A stretch of DNA of 12,472 nt from Chromatiales bacterium (GTDB lineage Bacteria; Pseudomonadota; Gammaproteobacteria; SZUA-152), in contig JALTPW010000280.1 in assembly GCA_026999335.1 (NCBI GenBank), forward strand, positions 1-12,472, read 5' to 3'. A program made the position numbers and the translations under genes. Positions 7,007 through 12,472 of the stretch are shown here, piece by piece; position 1 is the first letter of the stretch; each line of letters opens with the position of its first letter. The notes beneath the pieces are model-generated. The model did not search any database. It saw nothing but the letters and a program-made list of their open reading frames with translations, and was not told where the DNA came from.

Positions 7007-7073
7007 GATAGGTTCCTTACTATCCCTGACGCAGGGTAATCAAACGGTTCACACAAAATACCTGACGGGATGA

Positions 7074-7162
7074 TTACACCACACCCGCGCGTAGCAAATC
7101 GCAAAAATCACCGGCACGTCGCTGGAGGAGTACCTTACACCACACCCGCGCGTAGCAAATCG
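7074..7162. repeat. 28-base exact direct repeat made from the kdsD 3' end
   Basis: The copies at 7074-7101 and 7135-7162 are identical over 28 bases, with 33 bases between them. The second copy encodes the last eight residues of KdsD (DLLRAGVV) plus the TAA stop. The first is an extra copy downstream in the kdsD-kdsC gap and is out of frame (offset 61). It could come from a local duplication, or from insertion and loss of an element that duplicated a gene end. Confidence 0.9.
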
Positions 7163-8109
7163 TGCATATTGAGCGCGCCGACCAACTTGCGGTCACCATC
7201 CACCACCAGCAGGGCGTTGATCTTGTGCTGCTCCATCAGGTGCAGTACCTCCACCGCCAGCAAACCGCTGGAGACGGTCTGGCAGTCGCGGGTCATGACC
7301 TCTGCCACACCCATCTCGCGCACGTTCACCTCACCGTGATCCAGCACCCGGCGCAGGTCACCGTCGGTAAAGATACCGGCTACGTGGTTTTGCTCATCGA
7401 CGATCGCCGTCATCCCCAGCCCCTTAGCCGTCATCTCCAGCAGGGCCTCGCTGAGGCTGGCATTTTCGCTCACGCGGGGGGTGAGTTCACCGCCGTGCAT
7501 GATATCGCTGATGTGCAACAGCAGGCGCCGGCCCAGTTGACCTCCGGGGTGTGAGAGGGCGAAGTCGTCGGCGGTGAAATCGCGCCGTTCGAGCAAGGCC
7601 ACGGCCAGTGCATCACCCATGGCCAGGGTGGCGGTGGTGCTGGCGGTGGGCGCCAGACCCAGTGGGCAGGCTTCTTTCTCCACACTGACGTCGATATGCG
7701 CATCGGCGGTGCGGGCGAGGGTGGAGTCAGGCCTGCCGGTAAGGGCGATGAGCGGCACGCCGAGGCGCTTGATGAGTGGCAGGATGGTGATGATTTCCAC
7801 CGTCTCACCGGAATTAGACAATGCCAGCACCACATCCTCGCCAGTGATCATGCCCATGTCGCCGTGACTGGCCTCGCCGGGGTGGACGAAAAAGGCCGGG
7901 CTGCCGGTGCTGGCCAGGGTGGCGGCGATTTTTTCACCGATGTGACCGGACTTGCCCATGCCCAGCACCACAATGCGACCCTGACAGTCGTACATAAAGC
8001 GGCAGGCGTGCAGGAAGTTATTGCCGATGCGCTCACGCAGGGCCGACACAGCAGCTGCCTCGGTGTCGATGACGGCGCGCGCCAGTTGTTGTATCTGGGT
8101 ATCGTTCAT
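7135..8109 (-). CDS. kdsD: Arabinose-5-phosphate isomerase KdsD
   Basis: KdsD interconverts ribulose 5-phosphate and arabinose 5-phosphate, the first step of Kdo synthesis. The 324-residue product has an N-terminal SIS sugar isomerase domain (about 1-195) and two C-terminal CBS domains (about 200-262 and 270-324). Sugar-phosphate loop SNSGE is at 98-102 and HPGGQLGR at 187-194. The catalytic residues known from E. coli (Lys59, Glu111, Glu152, His193) line up as Lys53, Glu105, Glu146 and His187 with a constant offset of six. The upstream region of the ATG at 8109 has no good ribosome binding site or promoter that I can recognise, but the N-terminus fits the family. It starts the kds-lpt block after a 213-base gap holding a large inverted repeat. 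Confidence 0.97.
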   Translation of the reverse strand: MNDTQIQQLARAVIDTEAAAVSALRERIGNNFLHACRFMYDCQGRIVVLGMGKSGHIGEKIAATLASTGSPAFFVHPGEASHGDMGMITGEDVVLALSNSGETVEIITILPLIKRLGVPLIALTGRPDSTLARTADAHIDVSVEKEACPLGLAPTASTTATLAMGDALAVALLERRDFTADDFALSHPGGQLGRRLLLHISDIMHGGELTPRVSENASLSEALLEMTAKGLGMTAIVDEQNHVAGIFTDGDLRRVLDHGEVNVREMGVAEVMTRDCQTVSSGLLAVEVLHLMEQHKINALLVVDGDRKLVGALNMHDLLRAGVV

Positions 8110-8161
8110 GGCAGTGGTTTTGTTGGTTACGTGTTGGTTGCGATCATGGCTTATTATTAAC

Positions 8162-8309
8162 CACGAGGCGGGGGGCGCAGAAAAAAAACGTCATTCCGGG
8201 CGAAGCGTCACGCAGATCCGGAGCCCAGTGACCCTATTCGAGCCTCTGGAACCCGACTTTCGCTGGCATGGTGTGTTTTTCAAGGCTTTTTTCTCCGCGT
8301 CCTCCGCAC
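8162..8309. repeat. Nested degenerate inverted repeats, miniature-element-like
   Basis: Outer arms are a G-rich, A-tailed segment at 8162-8188 and its approximate complement at 8287-8309 (six T, then CTCCGCGTCCTCCGC). Inner arms are CGTCATTCCGGGCGAA and following bases (8189-8226) against 8246-8273. Both resemble short palindromic repeats widely scattered in proteobacterial genomes, in decayed form. That resemblance is from memory and was not searched. The element fills most of the gap between kdsD and the TraB-family gene. Confidence 0.5.
8181..8273 (-). terminator. Possible intrinsic terminator after the ubiC-ubiA-caxA-TraB operon
   Basis: In the transcription direction a long imperfect hairpin (8273-8246 pairing with 8226-8189) is followed directly by eight T (8188-8181). 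The position just after the TraB-family stop codon suits a terminator. The stem has several mismatches, so strength is uncertain; it may simply be a by-product of the repeat element. Confidence 0.4.
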
Positions 8310-8322
8310 CCCTTGTGGCGAT

Positions 8323-9192
8323 TTACTGCCGAATGACCTTGTAGCCCCGCGCACGCAACTGCTCCAGCAGGCCTTCGCGGCCCACCAGATGCAGTGCGCC
8401 CACCAGCACCAGTTCGGTGTCAGCATTTTTCAATATTCGTTCGAGTTTGACCAGCCAGGCCTGGTTGCGTTTCACCAGCAGGTCTTGGTACAGGGCAGGG
8501 TAGTCGTGACGCATGGGCTCCAGCCCCAACTCCACCAACTGCGCACGGTTACCGCTGCGCCAAGCGGCCTTTATTTTGGCCATCATGTCGGCCACCTGTT
8601 CGGCATCGCGCAGGCTGTTGAGGATCAGGGCGTCCTCCTGTCCCCGCCCCATGCCGGCGATAAATTCCAGTTGCGCCTGTGGTGTTTCAAGCTGGCTCAC
8701 GGGCTTGCCGTCGGCCTGCGCGCGGCGGTGGAAATGCTCGTCCACGCCCACGCCATTGATACCGAGACGCTCCAGTTCAGTCATGACGATGACCAGGCTT
8801 ACCATCGCCGGACGAAACTGTTCGAGCATAGCCATGGGCAGGCTGCGTTTGCGGCTATAGGCCTGCAGTGCGTCGTAGGCCTTGGAGCCCAGCTCGTCTT
8901 TGAGGGTGCGGCCATCGTTGTAGGTCAGCCGCTGCATCATCTGCAACTGGAAGGTCGGGCTGTTGATAGCTTGCATATCGGTCTCGAACACCAGCCGGTC
9001 GGCCTGCTCATAGGCCTGGTCGAATTCTTCCGGCAGGGGATAGTCGGCCGCGGCCAATACGTGCACGGTGCCGCCGAGGTACATCACCCGGTCACCGTCG
9101 CGTATCTGCCACAGGGAGGTCTCGGCCAGTGCCGGTGACGCAAACAGCGCGAGGCAGAACAGCAGGAAAAGGCTGCGTCGGTATAGGGTCAT
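8323..9192 (-). CDS. Secreted TraB/GumN family protein
   Basis: The 289-residue product begins with a signal peptide (RRSLFLLFCLALFASPALA, cleavage near residue 23), so the mature protein is periplasmic or exported. The TraB/GumN (TIKI-like) pattern is clear: GTVH at 41-44, VFETD with Glu70, a central VGVDEHFHRRA at 148-158, and a second GxxH, GALH at 265-268, followed by LVGREGLLEQLRARGY. In the related eukaryotic TIKI proteins the two GxxH motifs and acidic residues bind metal and support proteolysis; bacterial members are mostly uncharacterised. A longer frame reaches back to 9327, but it runs into the neighbouring gene. The ATG at 9192 has a strong AGAGG site seven bases upstream and gives the signal peptide, so I chose it. 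It lies 31 bases after caxA and probably shares its transcript. Confidence 0.9.
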   Translation of the reverse strand: MTLYRRSLFLLFCLALFASPALAETSLWQIRDGDRVMYLGGTVHVLAAADYPLPEEFDQAYEQADRLVFETDMQAINSPTFQLQMMQRLTYNDGRTLKDELGSKAYDALQAYSRKRSLPMAMLEQFRPAMVSLVIVMTELERLGINGVGVDEHFHRRAQADGKPVSQLETPQAQLEFIAGMGRGQEDALILNSLRDAEQVADMMAKIKAAWRSGNRAQLVELGLEPMRHDYPALYQDLLVKRNQAWLVKLERILKNADTELVLVGALHLVGREGLLEQLRARGYKVIRQ

Positions 9193-9223
9193 TGTATGTC
9201 CTCTCGTTCGTTGCACTGACGGG

Positions 9224-10198
9224 TCAGGCCAGACTGGTACGTCCCAGCCAGGCCATGTAGGCGACGAACGCCACCAGCAGCAGAGCGCCTTCGATGCGAT
9301 TGATGCGTCCCGGGCCGCGGAAGCCATAGGCCATGGCGAACAGGGCGATGGTCAATCCTATCATGATGGGGAAATCACGCTGCATGAGCGCTGCATCCAG
9401 CGTGCTGGGCAGGATCAGTCCGGGCAGGGCCAGCACCGCCAGCAGGTTGAACATGTTGGAGCCGAGCACATTGCCCACCGCCATGTCATCCTCACCCTTT
9501 AGGGCACTCATTACCGAGGCGGCCAATTCCGGCAGGCTGGTACCGATGGCGACGATGGTGAGACCGATGATCAGATCACTGACGCCGAAGCTCTGCGCCA
9601 CCTCCACCGCCCCCCACACCAGCAGGCGCGAGCTGGCAATCAGGATAACAAGGCCGAGCAGACCCCACATCACGGCGATGCCGGTGCTCATGTCGGTGGG
9701 GATCTCACTCTCCAAATCCACCACCAGCGGGTCTTCACCGTCTTTGCGGCTCTTCATGCCCTGCCAGACCATCCAGCCCATGACCAGAAAAAAACCGCTG
9801 AACAGAATAATGCCGTCCATGCGCGACAGCTCGCCATCCCACAGCAATACGCCGGCCAGCAGCATCACCGCAAACAGCACCGGGTATTCGCGCTTCAGGG
9901 TGCCGGAGGCCACGGTCAGTGGCACGATCAGTGCCGTAATGCCCAGCACCAGGCCGATATTGGCGATATTGGAGCCGATGGCATTACCGATACCCAGCGC
10001 CGGATTGCCGTTGGAGGCGGCGATGCCAGACACCAGCATCTCCGGCAGTGAGGTACCGAAGCCCATGACCACCATACCGATGACCAGTGGCGACACACCA
10101 AGGTTACGCGCCAATGCCGAGCCACCCAGCACAAAGCGCTCGGCGCTCCACATGAGCAGTGCGAATCCACCAATAATTGCCAGCCAAGCCATTAACAT
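9224..10198 (-). CDS. Calcium/sodium antiporter, CaCA family (YrbG/CaxA-like)
   Basis: A 324-residue inner membrane exchanger with about ten hydrophobic segments arranged as two homologous halves. The alpha repeats are visible as GFGTSLPE (46-53) with GNAIGSNIAN (71-80), and IGTSLPEL (218-225) with GNVLGSNMFN (242-251). These contain the ion-liganding acidic and asparagine residues. A charged cytoplasmic loop lies between the halves (about 148-172). It matches E. coli YrbG (325 residues), which stands next to kdsD; here a TraB-family gene lies between. A longer frame from 10285 would overlap the ubiA end, so I chose ATG at 10198, two bases after the ubiA stop; ATG at 10192 is equally possible. 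The transported ion is inferred from the family. Confidence 0.92.
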   Translation of the reverse strand: MLMAWLAIIGGFALLMWSAERFVLGGSALARNLGVSPLVIGMVVMGFGTSLPEMLVSGIAASNGNPALGIGNAIGSNIANIGLVLGITALIVPLTVASGTLKREYPVLFAVMLLAGVLLWDGELSRMDGIILFSGFFLVMGWMVWQGMKSRKDGEDPLVVDLESEIPTDMSTGIAVMWGLLGLVILIASSRLLVWGAVEVAQSFGVSDLIIGLTIVAIGTSLPELAASVMSALKGEDDMAVGNVLGSNMFNLLAVLALPGLILPSTLDAALMQRDFPIMIGLTIALFAMAYGFRGPGRINRIEGALLLVAFVAYMAWLGRTSLA

Positions 10199-10200
10199 CG

Positions 10201-11076
10201 TTAGTATTTCGTCCAGTAGTCCAGAACCAGTCCGACGAAGATAACCGCGCCAAACCAGTGATTGTTGAGAAAGGCCTGAAAGCAACCGCGTACATCTCGG
10301 TCACGAATCAGGTACTGCTGATACACCGCCAGCCCCGCTGCGACCAGCAGGCCCAGATAGTAATAAAGTCCCAGCTCCGCCTTGTTGCCGATAATCCACA
10401 GGGTCAGCAACAACAGGATTTGAATGATGCCGATGATCACCCGGTCGGCATCGCCGAACAGGATCGCCGTGGAACGCACGCCGATTTTTACATCGTCCTC
10501 GCGATCCACCATCGCATACAGGGTGTCGTAGGCCGTGGCCCACAACACCGTCGCCATCAGCAGCAGCCAGGCCACTGCCGGCACCGTGCCGGTCTGCGCG
10601 GCAAACACCATGGGCACCGCCCAGCCGAAGGCCAGGCCGAGAAACACCTGTGGCAGATAGGTGTGGCGCTTGGTGTAGGGATACACCGCCGCCAGCACCG
10701 CAGCCACCACGGACAGGCCGATGGTCAGCCAGTTCATGGTCAGCACCAGGGCAAAGGCCAGCCCGCACAGCACCGCAAACAGGATCAGCGCCTCCTTTGG
10801 CGTCACCTTGCCCGCGGCGATGGGGCGCTGCGCAGTGCGCTTCACATGCGGGTCGAAGTCACGGTCGGCGTAGTCATTGATGACACAGCCGGCCGAGCGC
10901 ATCAGCACCACGCCGAGCACGAACACCAGAGTCACGCCCGTATCCGGGTTGCCCCCGCCAGCGATCCACAGTGCCCAGCAGGTCGGCCACAGCAGCAGGA
11001 ATACACCGATGGGCTTGTCCAGCCGCATCAACAGCGCGTACTGATAGACGCGATCCCGGATGTGATCCCAGTTCAT
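10201..11076 (-). CDS. ubiA: 4-hydroxybenzoate polyprenyltransferase UbiA
   Basis: UbiA attaches the polyprenyl chain to 4-hydroxybenzoate in the inner membrane, the second committed step of ubiquinone synthesis. The 291-residue protein is very hydrophobic, with about eight or nine membrane segments. The first prenyl diphosphate/magnesium motif NDYADRDFD is at 67-75, followed by VKRTAQRPIAAGK. The second aspartate-rich motif DREDD is at 191-195, followed by VKIGVRS. The length matches the family (about 290). The start overlaps the ubiC stop by one base (TAATG), so translation is likely coupled. Together these genes form the usual ubiCA pair. Confidence 0.97.
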   Translation of the reverse strand: MNWDHIRDRVYQYALLMRLDKPIGVFLLLWPTCWALWIAGGGNPDTGVTLVFVLGVVLMRSAGCVINDYADRDFDPHVKRTAQRPIAAGKVTPKEALILFAVLCGLAFALVLTMNWLTIGLSVVAAVLAAVYPYTKRHTYLPQVFLGLAFGWAVPMVFAAQTGTVPAVAWLLLMATVLWATAYDTLYAMVDREDDVKIGVRSTAILFGDADRVIIGIIQILLLLTLWIIGNKAELGLYYYLGLLVAAGLAVYQQYLIRDRDVRGCFQAFLNNHWFGAVIFVGLVLDYWTKY

Positions 11077-11642
11077 TACTCCCCCAGTCCCGGCAGAAAT
11101 ATCTCATTGACCAGCAGTGGATGGCCATCCAGATAAAACAACGAACGGCGTCCCCAGATTTCCGCCGGCGTCTCCGCCAGCGGCGCGGTGGCGGCATCGA
11201 ACAGCCACTGCCCCGGCCGCAGACGGGCGATCTGTACCGGGCTGCGACGCATGGAGCAATCCGCAAACAGCACCGCGCCCAGCGGCTTGTTGCCCAGTCG
11301 TGCCAGACGGCGGCGTCTGCCGCCGAGGGTGTGCGGCGGGATCACCGTACGAGCAAACACCCAGGGTTGTTTGCCGCAGAGCAGGTGCACCTCACGCACC
11401 CAGGCATAGTGCGCCGGGCGCATGCCCAGCACCCCCGCCTCGTTGAGCAGCGGCCGGCGCCAGCCCTGGCCCAGCGGCGCGACCTGGAATACCCCCTCGC
11501 AGGCCGCCACCAAGCGTCGGGTCAGCGAACCATTATCCAACAACCAGTCCAGCCGTTGTGCCGGCACGCGCGCCTGCTGCACCGCCGTCGGCGAATGCCA
11601 GTGCGGCTCACGTCGATGCCTGCCAAAACCAGTCTGATTCAC
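11076..11642 (-). CDS. ubiC: Chorismate lyase UbiC
   Basis: UbiC converts chorismate to 4-hydroxybenzoate and pyruvate, the entry step of ubiquinone synthesis, supplying UbiA. The 188-residue product has the conserved LDWLLDNGSLTRRL start (31-44), VREVHLLC with Arg83, ARTVIP at 97-102, and WGRRS at 163-167 with Glu180 in LLVNEIFLP. Arg83 and Glu180 are the expected product-binding and catalytic pair. The GTG at 11642 gives about 30 residues before the first conserved block, matching E. coli UbiC, although the ribosome binding site is weak. It is the first gene of the minus-strand run. Confidence 0.95.
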   Translation of the reverse strand: MNQTGFGRHRREPHWHSPTAVQQARVPAQRLDWLLDNGSLTRRLVAACEGVFQVAPLGQGWRRPLLNEAGVLGMRPAHYAWVREVHLLCGKQPWVFARTVIPPHTLGGRRRRLARLGNKPLGAVLFADCSMRRSPVQIARLRPGQWLFDAATAPLAETPAEIWGRRSLFYLDGHPLLVNEIFLPGLGE

Positions 11643-11675
11643 GGATGGGGACGTCCGGAAATTTTAAAGACGCGT

Positions 11676-11681
11676 ATTGTA
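11676..11681 (-). promoter_or_regulatory. Candidate -10 element for the ubiC operon
   Basis: TACAAT, one base from the sigma-70 -10 consensus, lies 34 bases before the ubiC GTG. The region at -35 spacing reads only weakly (near GCGGTT). It is the best candidate upstream of ubiC, but the call is tentative. Confidence 0.3.
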
Positions 11682-11874
11682 CCCGAAAAGTCAGCGGAAA
11701 CCGCCGTGTGGCGACCGGTGGTAATGATTAGGGGGTGATATGACTCATCGGGATCGGGCAGCCTGAGCAGAACAAAATGGGCTGCAGAGGAGCTGGATTG
11801 TCGTGATTAACTGTAAATAACGAGCTAATTTGCAACCGTGGACTGTATGCTGTCAATTGATATAACAATGGAAT

Positions 11875-11982
11875 GGGGTCTAGTAATATATAGTTTGCCG
11901 GCGACAAGAAAGATGCGCCTCAATTACTATATATTATTCGCTCAATTACTATATATTACTATATATTACTAGATTTGACCCC
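11875..11982. mobile_element. AT-rich 108-base element with terminal inverted repeats
   Basis: The left end is GGGGTC then TAGTAATATATAGT (11875-11894). The right end carries the exact complement of both blocks (11958-11971 and 11977-11982), separated by five extra bases GATTT. Inside, an 18-base direct repeat (11919-11936 and 11941-11958) and ten-base units TTACTATATA (11946-11955, 11956-11965) are seen. There is no room for a transposase, so it would be a non-autonomous element. The GGGGTC/GACCCC ends recall sequences near REP-associated transposase genes, which is only a recollection. Confidence 0.45.
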
Positions 11983-12095
11983 TTCTTTCTTCTTTTCAAT
12001 GCCGTTTTCTGTCAGTGGCTGATCTACACCCCTTCTTTTCTCTTCCTGTTCGGGGAAAAGAGGCCGAAGCCTGACGGCTCCCCACAAAAAATCGG

Positions 12096-12171
12096 GTAGG
12101 GTGGGCACGTTTTTTGTGCCCACGCGGTTGACGTATATTCCACGTGGGCATGAAAAACCTGCCCACCCTAC
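12096..12171. mobile_element. 76-base palindromic miniature element with GTAGGGTGGGCA ends
   Basis: The ends GTAGGGTGGGCA (12096-12107) and TGCCCACCCTAC (12160-12171) are a perfect 12-base inverted repeat. Complementarity continues with a few mismatches for about 32 bases per arm. Each arm is itself partly self-complementary (TGGGCAC and GTGCCCA around a T-run), so it could fold as one long or two short hairpins. Repeats of this kind are common in environmental gammaproteobacteria, so I read it as a MITE or REP-like unit. Copy number in this genome is not visible here. Confidence 0.6.
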
Positions 12172-12216
12172 ATGGCTGCGTATTGTCGGTTCGCGGTGAC
12201 GCAGAAATCCCAACAT

Positions 12217-12258
12217 TGTTGGTTTCGTTGGGGTTCGCAAGCTCACCACCAACCTACA
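12217..12258. repeat. Degenerate short inverted repeat, possible third miniature element
   Basis: TGTTGGTTTCG near the left and ACCAACCTACA at the right flank a GGTTCGCAAGCTCACC core. The TTGGT/ACCAA pairing is short and the arms are decayed. The sequence resembles the TTGGGTTTCGC...CCAACCTAC repeats seen in many proteobacterial genomes. Weakly supported. Confidence 0.3.
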
Positions 12259-12347
12259 GCCACCATTTTATTTAACTTAATGGCATTGGGTGGCGTCCCC
12301 TTATTTAGATCAATTACTTTTAGATTATTAAGGTGCACCTTTTGGCA

Positions 12348-12472
12348 TCATGTGCGATGAAAAAACCGTCCCCTGAGCAGATCGCGGCGGCTGAGGGAGC
12401 GTTCCTCCAGCCGTTGTTCTGAACCTGCTGGTTCTGCTGGCCCATCGCCAGCCCCGGTATCACCCGCCGGAT
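12348..12472 (-). CDS. Possible C-terminal fragment of an unrecognised protein
   Basis: A minus-strand frame is open from the right edge to a TGA at 12350-12348, giving 40 residues. The first half is rich in Pro, Gly and Ala; the second is charged and ends in SLSRRDLLRGRFFHRT. SRRDLLRGRF resembles the twin-arginine stretch at the start of NapF-type ferredoxins and Tat substrates, yet the frame stops four residues later. It could be a real protein end, a gene truncated by the adjacent repeats, or chance in GC-rich DNA. GC content rises sharply here relative to the flanking repeats, which mildly favours coding. No function is assigned. Confidence 0.3.
   Translation of the reverse strand, partial: PAGDTGAGDGPAEPAGSEQRLEERSLSRRDLLRGRFFHRT

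Larger units (their letters stand above)
11643..12347. other. Long gene-free region upstream of ubiC filled with repeats
   Basis: About 700 bases without a credible gene. The part nearest ubiC (11643-11874) should hold its promoter. Beyond lie an AT-rich inverted-repeat element, a GTAGGGTGGGC-type palindrome and a weaker third inverted repeat, listed separately. A frame of 97 codons on the minus strand (11959-12252) crosses these repeats and is not believable. Composition changes abruptly at about 11880-11975, where it becomes strongly AT-rich. Confidence 0.6.

Noticed and set aside
7024..7036. CCCTG-ACG-CAGGG hairpin before kdsC as a terminator
   Set aside because: Only five pairs, no T-run, and it lies just before the kdsC ribosome binding site; at most a minor leader structure.
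9193..9327. Upstream extension of the TraB-family gene to 9327
   Set aside because: It would overlap the 3' end of caxA by about 100 bases and bury the signal peptide; the ATG at 9192 has a good ribosome binding site.
10199..10285. Upstream extension of caxA to 10285
   Set aside because: It overlaps the ubiA coding end and adds residues not seen in the family.
11959..12252. Minus-strand 97-codon frame as a gene
   Set aside because: It runs across the AT-rich repeats and the GTAGGGTGGGCA palindrome; its protein is a translation of repeats with no family features and no supported start.
12357..12422. Plus-strand 21-codon frame starting MKKPSPEQIAAAEG
   Set aside because: Very short, without a ribosome binding site, and opposite a longer open minus-strand frame.
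1..12472. CRISPR array, tRNA or rRNA genes, or a defence system
   Set aside because: No regularly spaced repeats with spacers, no tRNA or rRNA-like sequences and no defence protein motifs were seen.

Overview
The window reads as a chromosomal segment of a gammaproteobacterium with moderately high GC. All eleven confident genes lie on the minus strand, so transcription runs from high to low coordinates. The order kdsD-kdsC-lptC-lptA-lptB-rpoN-hpf-ptsN-rapZ is the classical gammaproteobacterial rpoN cluster. A complete HPr kinase/phosphorylase gene sits between ptsN and rapZ, as in many beta- and some gammaproteobacteria but not in enterics. Aerobic-type ubiquinone genes (ubiC, ubiA) and the lipopolysaccharide export genes agree with a Gram-negative, ubiquinone-using host. 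Genus cannot be told from the sequence alone.

Layout in transcription order. First comes a repeat-filled, gene-free stretch (about 12347 down to 11643) with at least two, probably three, small inverted-repeat elements. Next is ubiC-ubiA-caxA-(TraB/GumN family), closely spaced and probably one operon, ending in a gap that holds a large degenerate inverted repeat with a T-run (about 8309-8162), a possible terminator. Then kdsD-kdsC-lptC-lptA-lptB forms the Kdo precursor and LPS transport block. A 306-base gap with several palindromes and short tandem repeats follows, then rpoN, hpf, ptsN, hprK and the start of rapZ, which runs off the left edge a few codons before its end.

How the genes work together. 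KdsD and KdsC make Kdo from ribulose 5-phosphate-derived arabinose 5-phosphate. LptC, LptA and LptB carry finished LPS from the inner membrane across the periplasm. RpoN is sigma-54, Hpf is a ribosome hibernation factor, and PtsN, HprK and RapZ form the nitrogen-type PTS regulatory set. UbiC and UbiA perform the first two dedicated steps of ubiquinone synthesis. CaxA is a cation/calcium antiporter, and the TraB/GumN protein is a secreted protein of uncertain role.

No clearly new multi-gene system is visible. The unexplained material is in the gaps: duplications at the 3' ends of kdsD (28 bp, exact) and kdsC (16 bp, exact), the palindrome-rich rpoN-lptB gap, a structured hpf-ptsN gap, and miniature repeat elements upstream of ubiC and between kdsD and the TraB-family gene.
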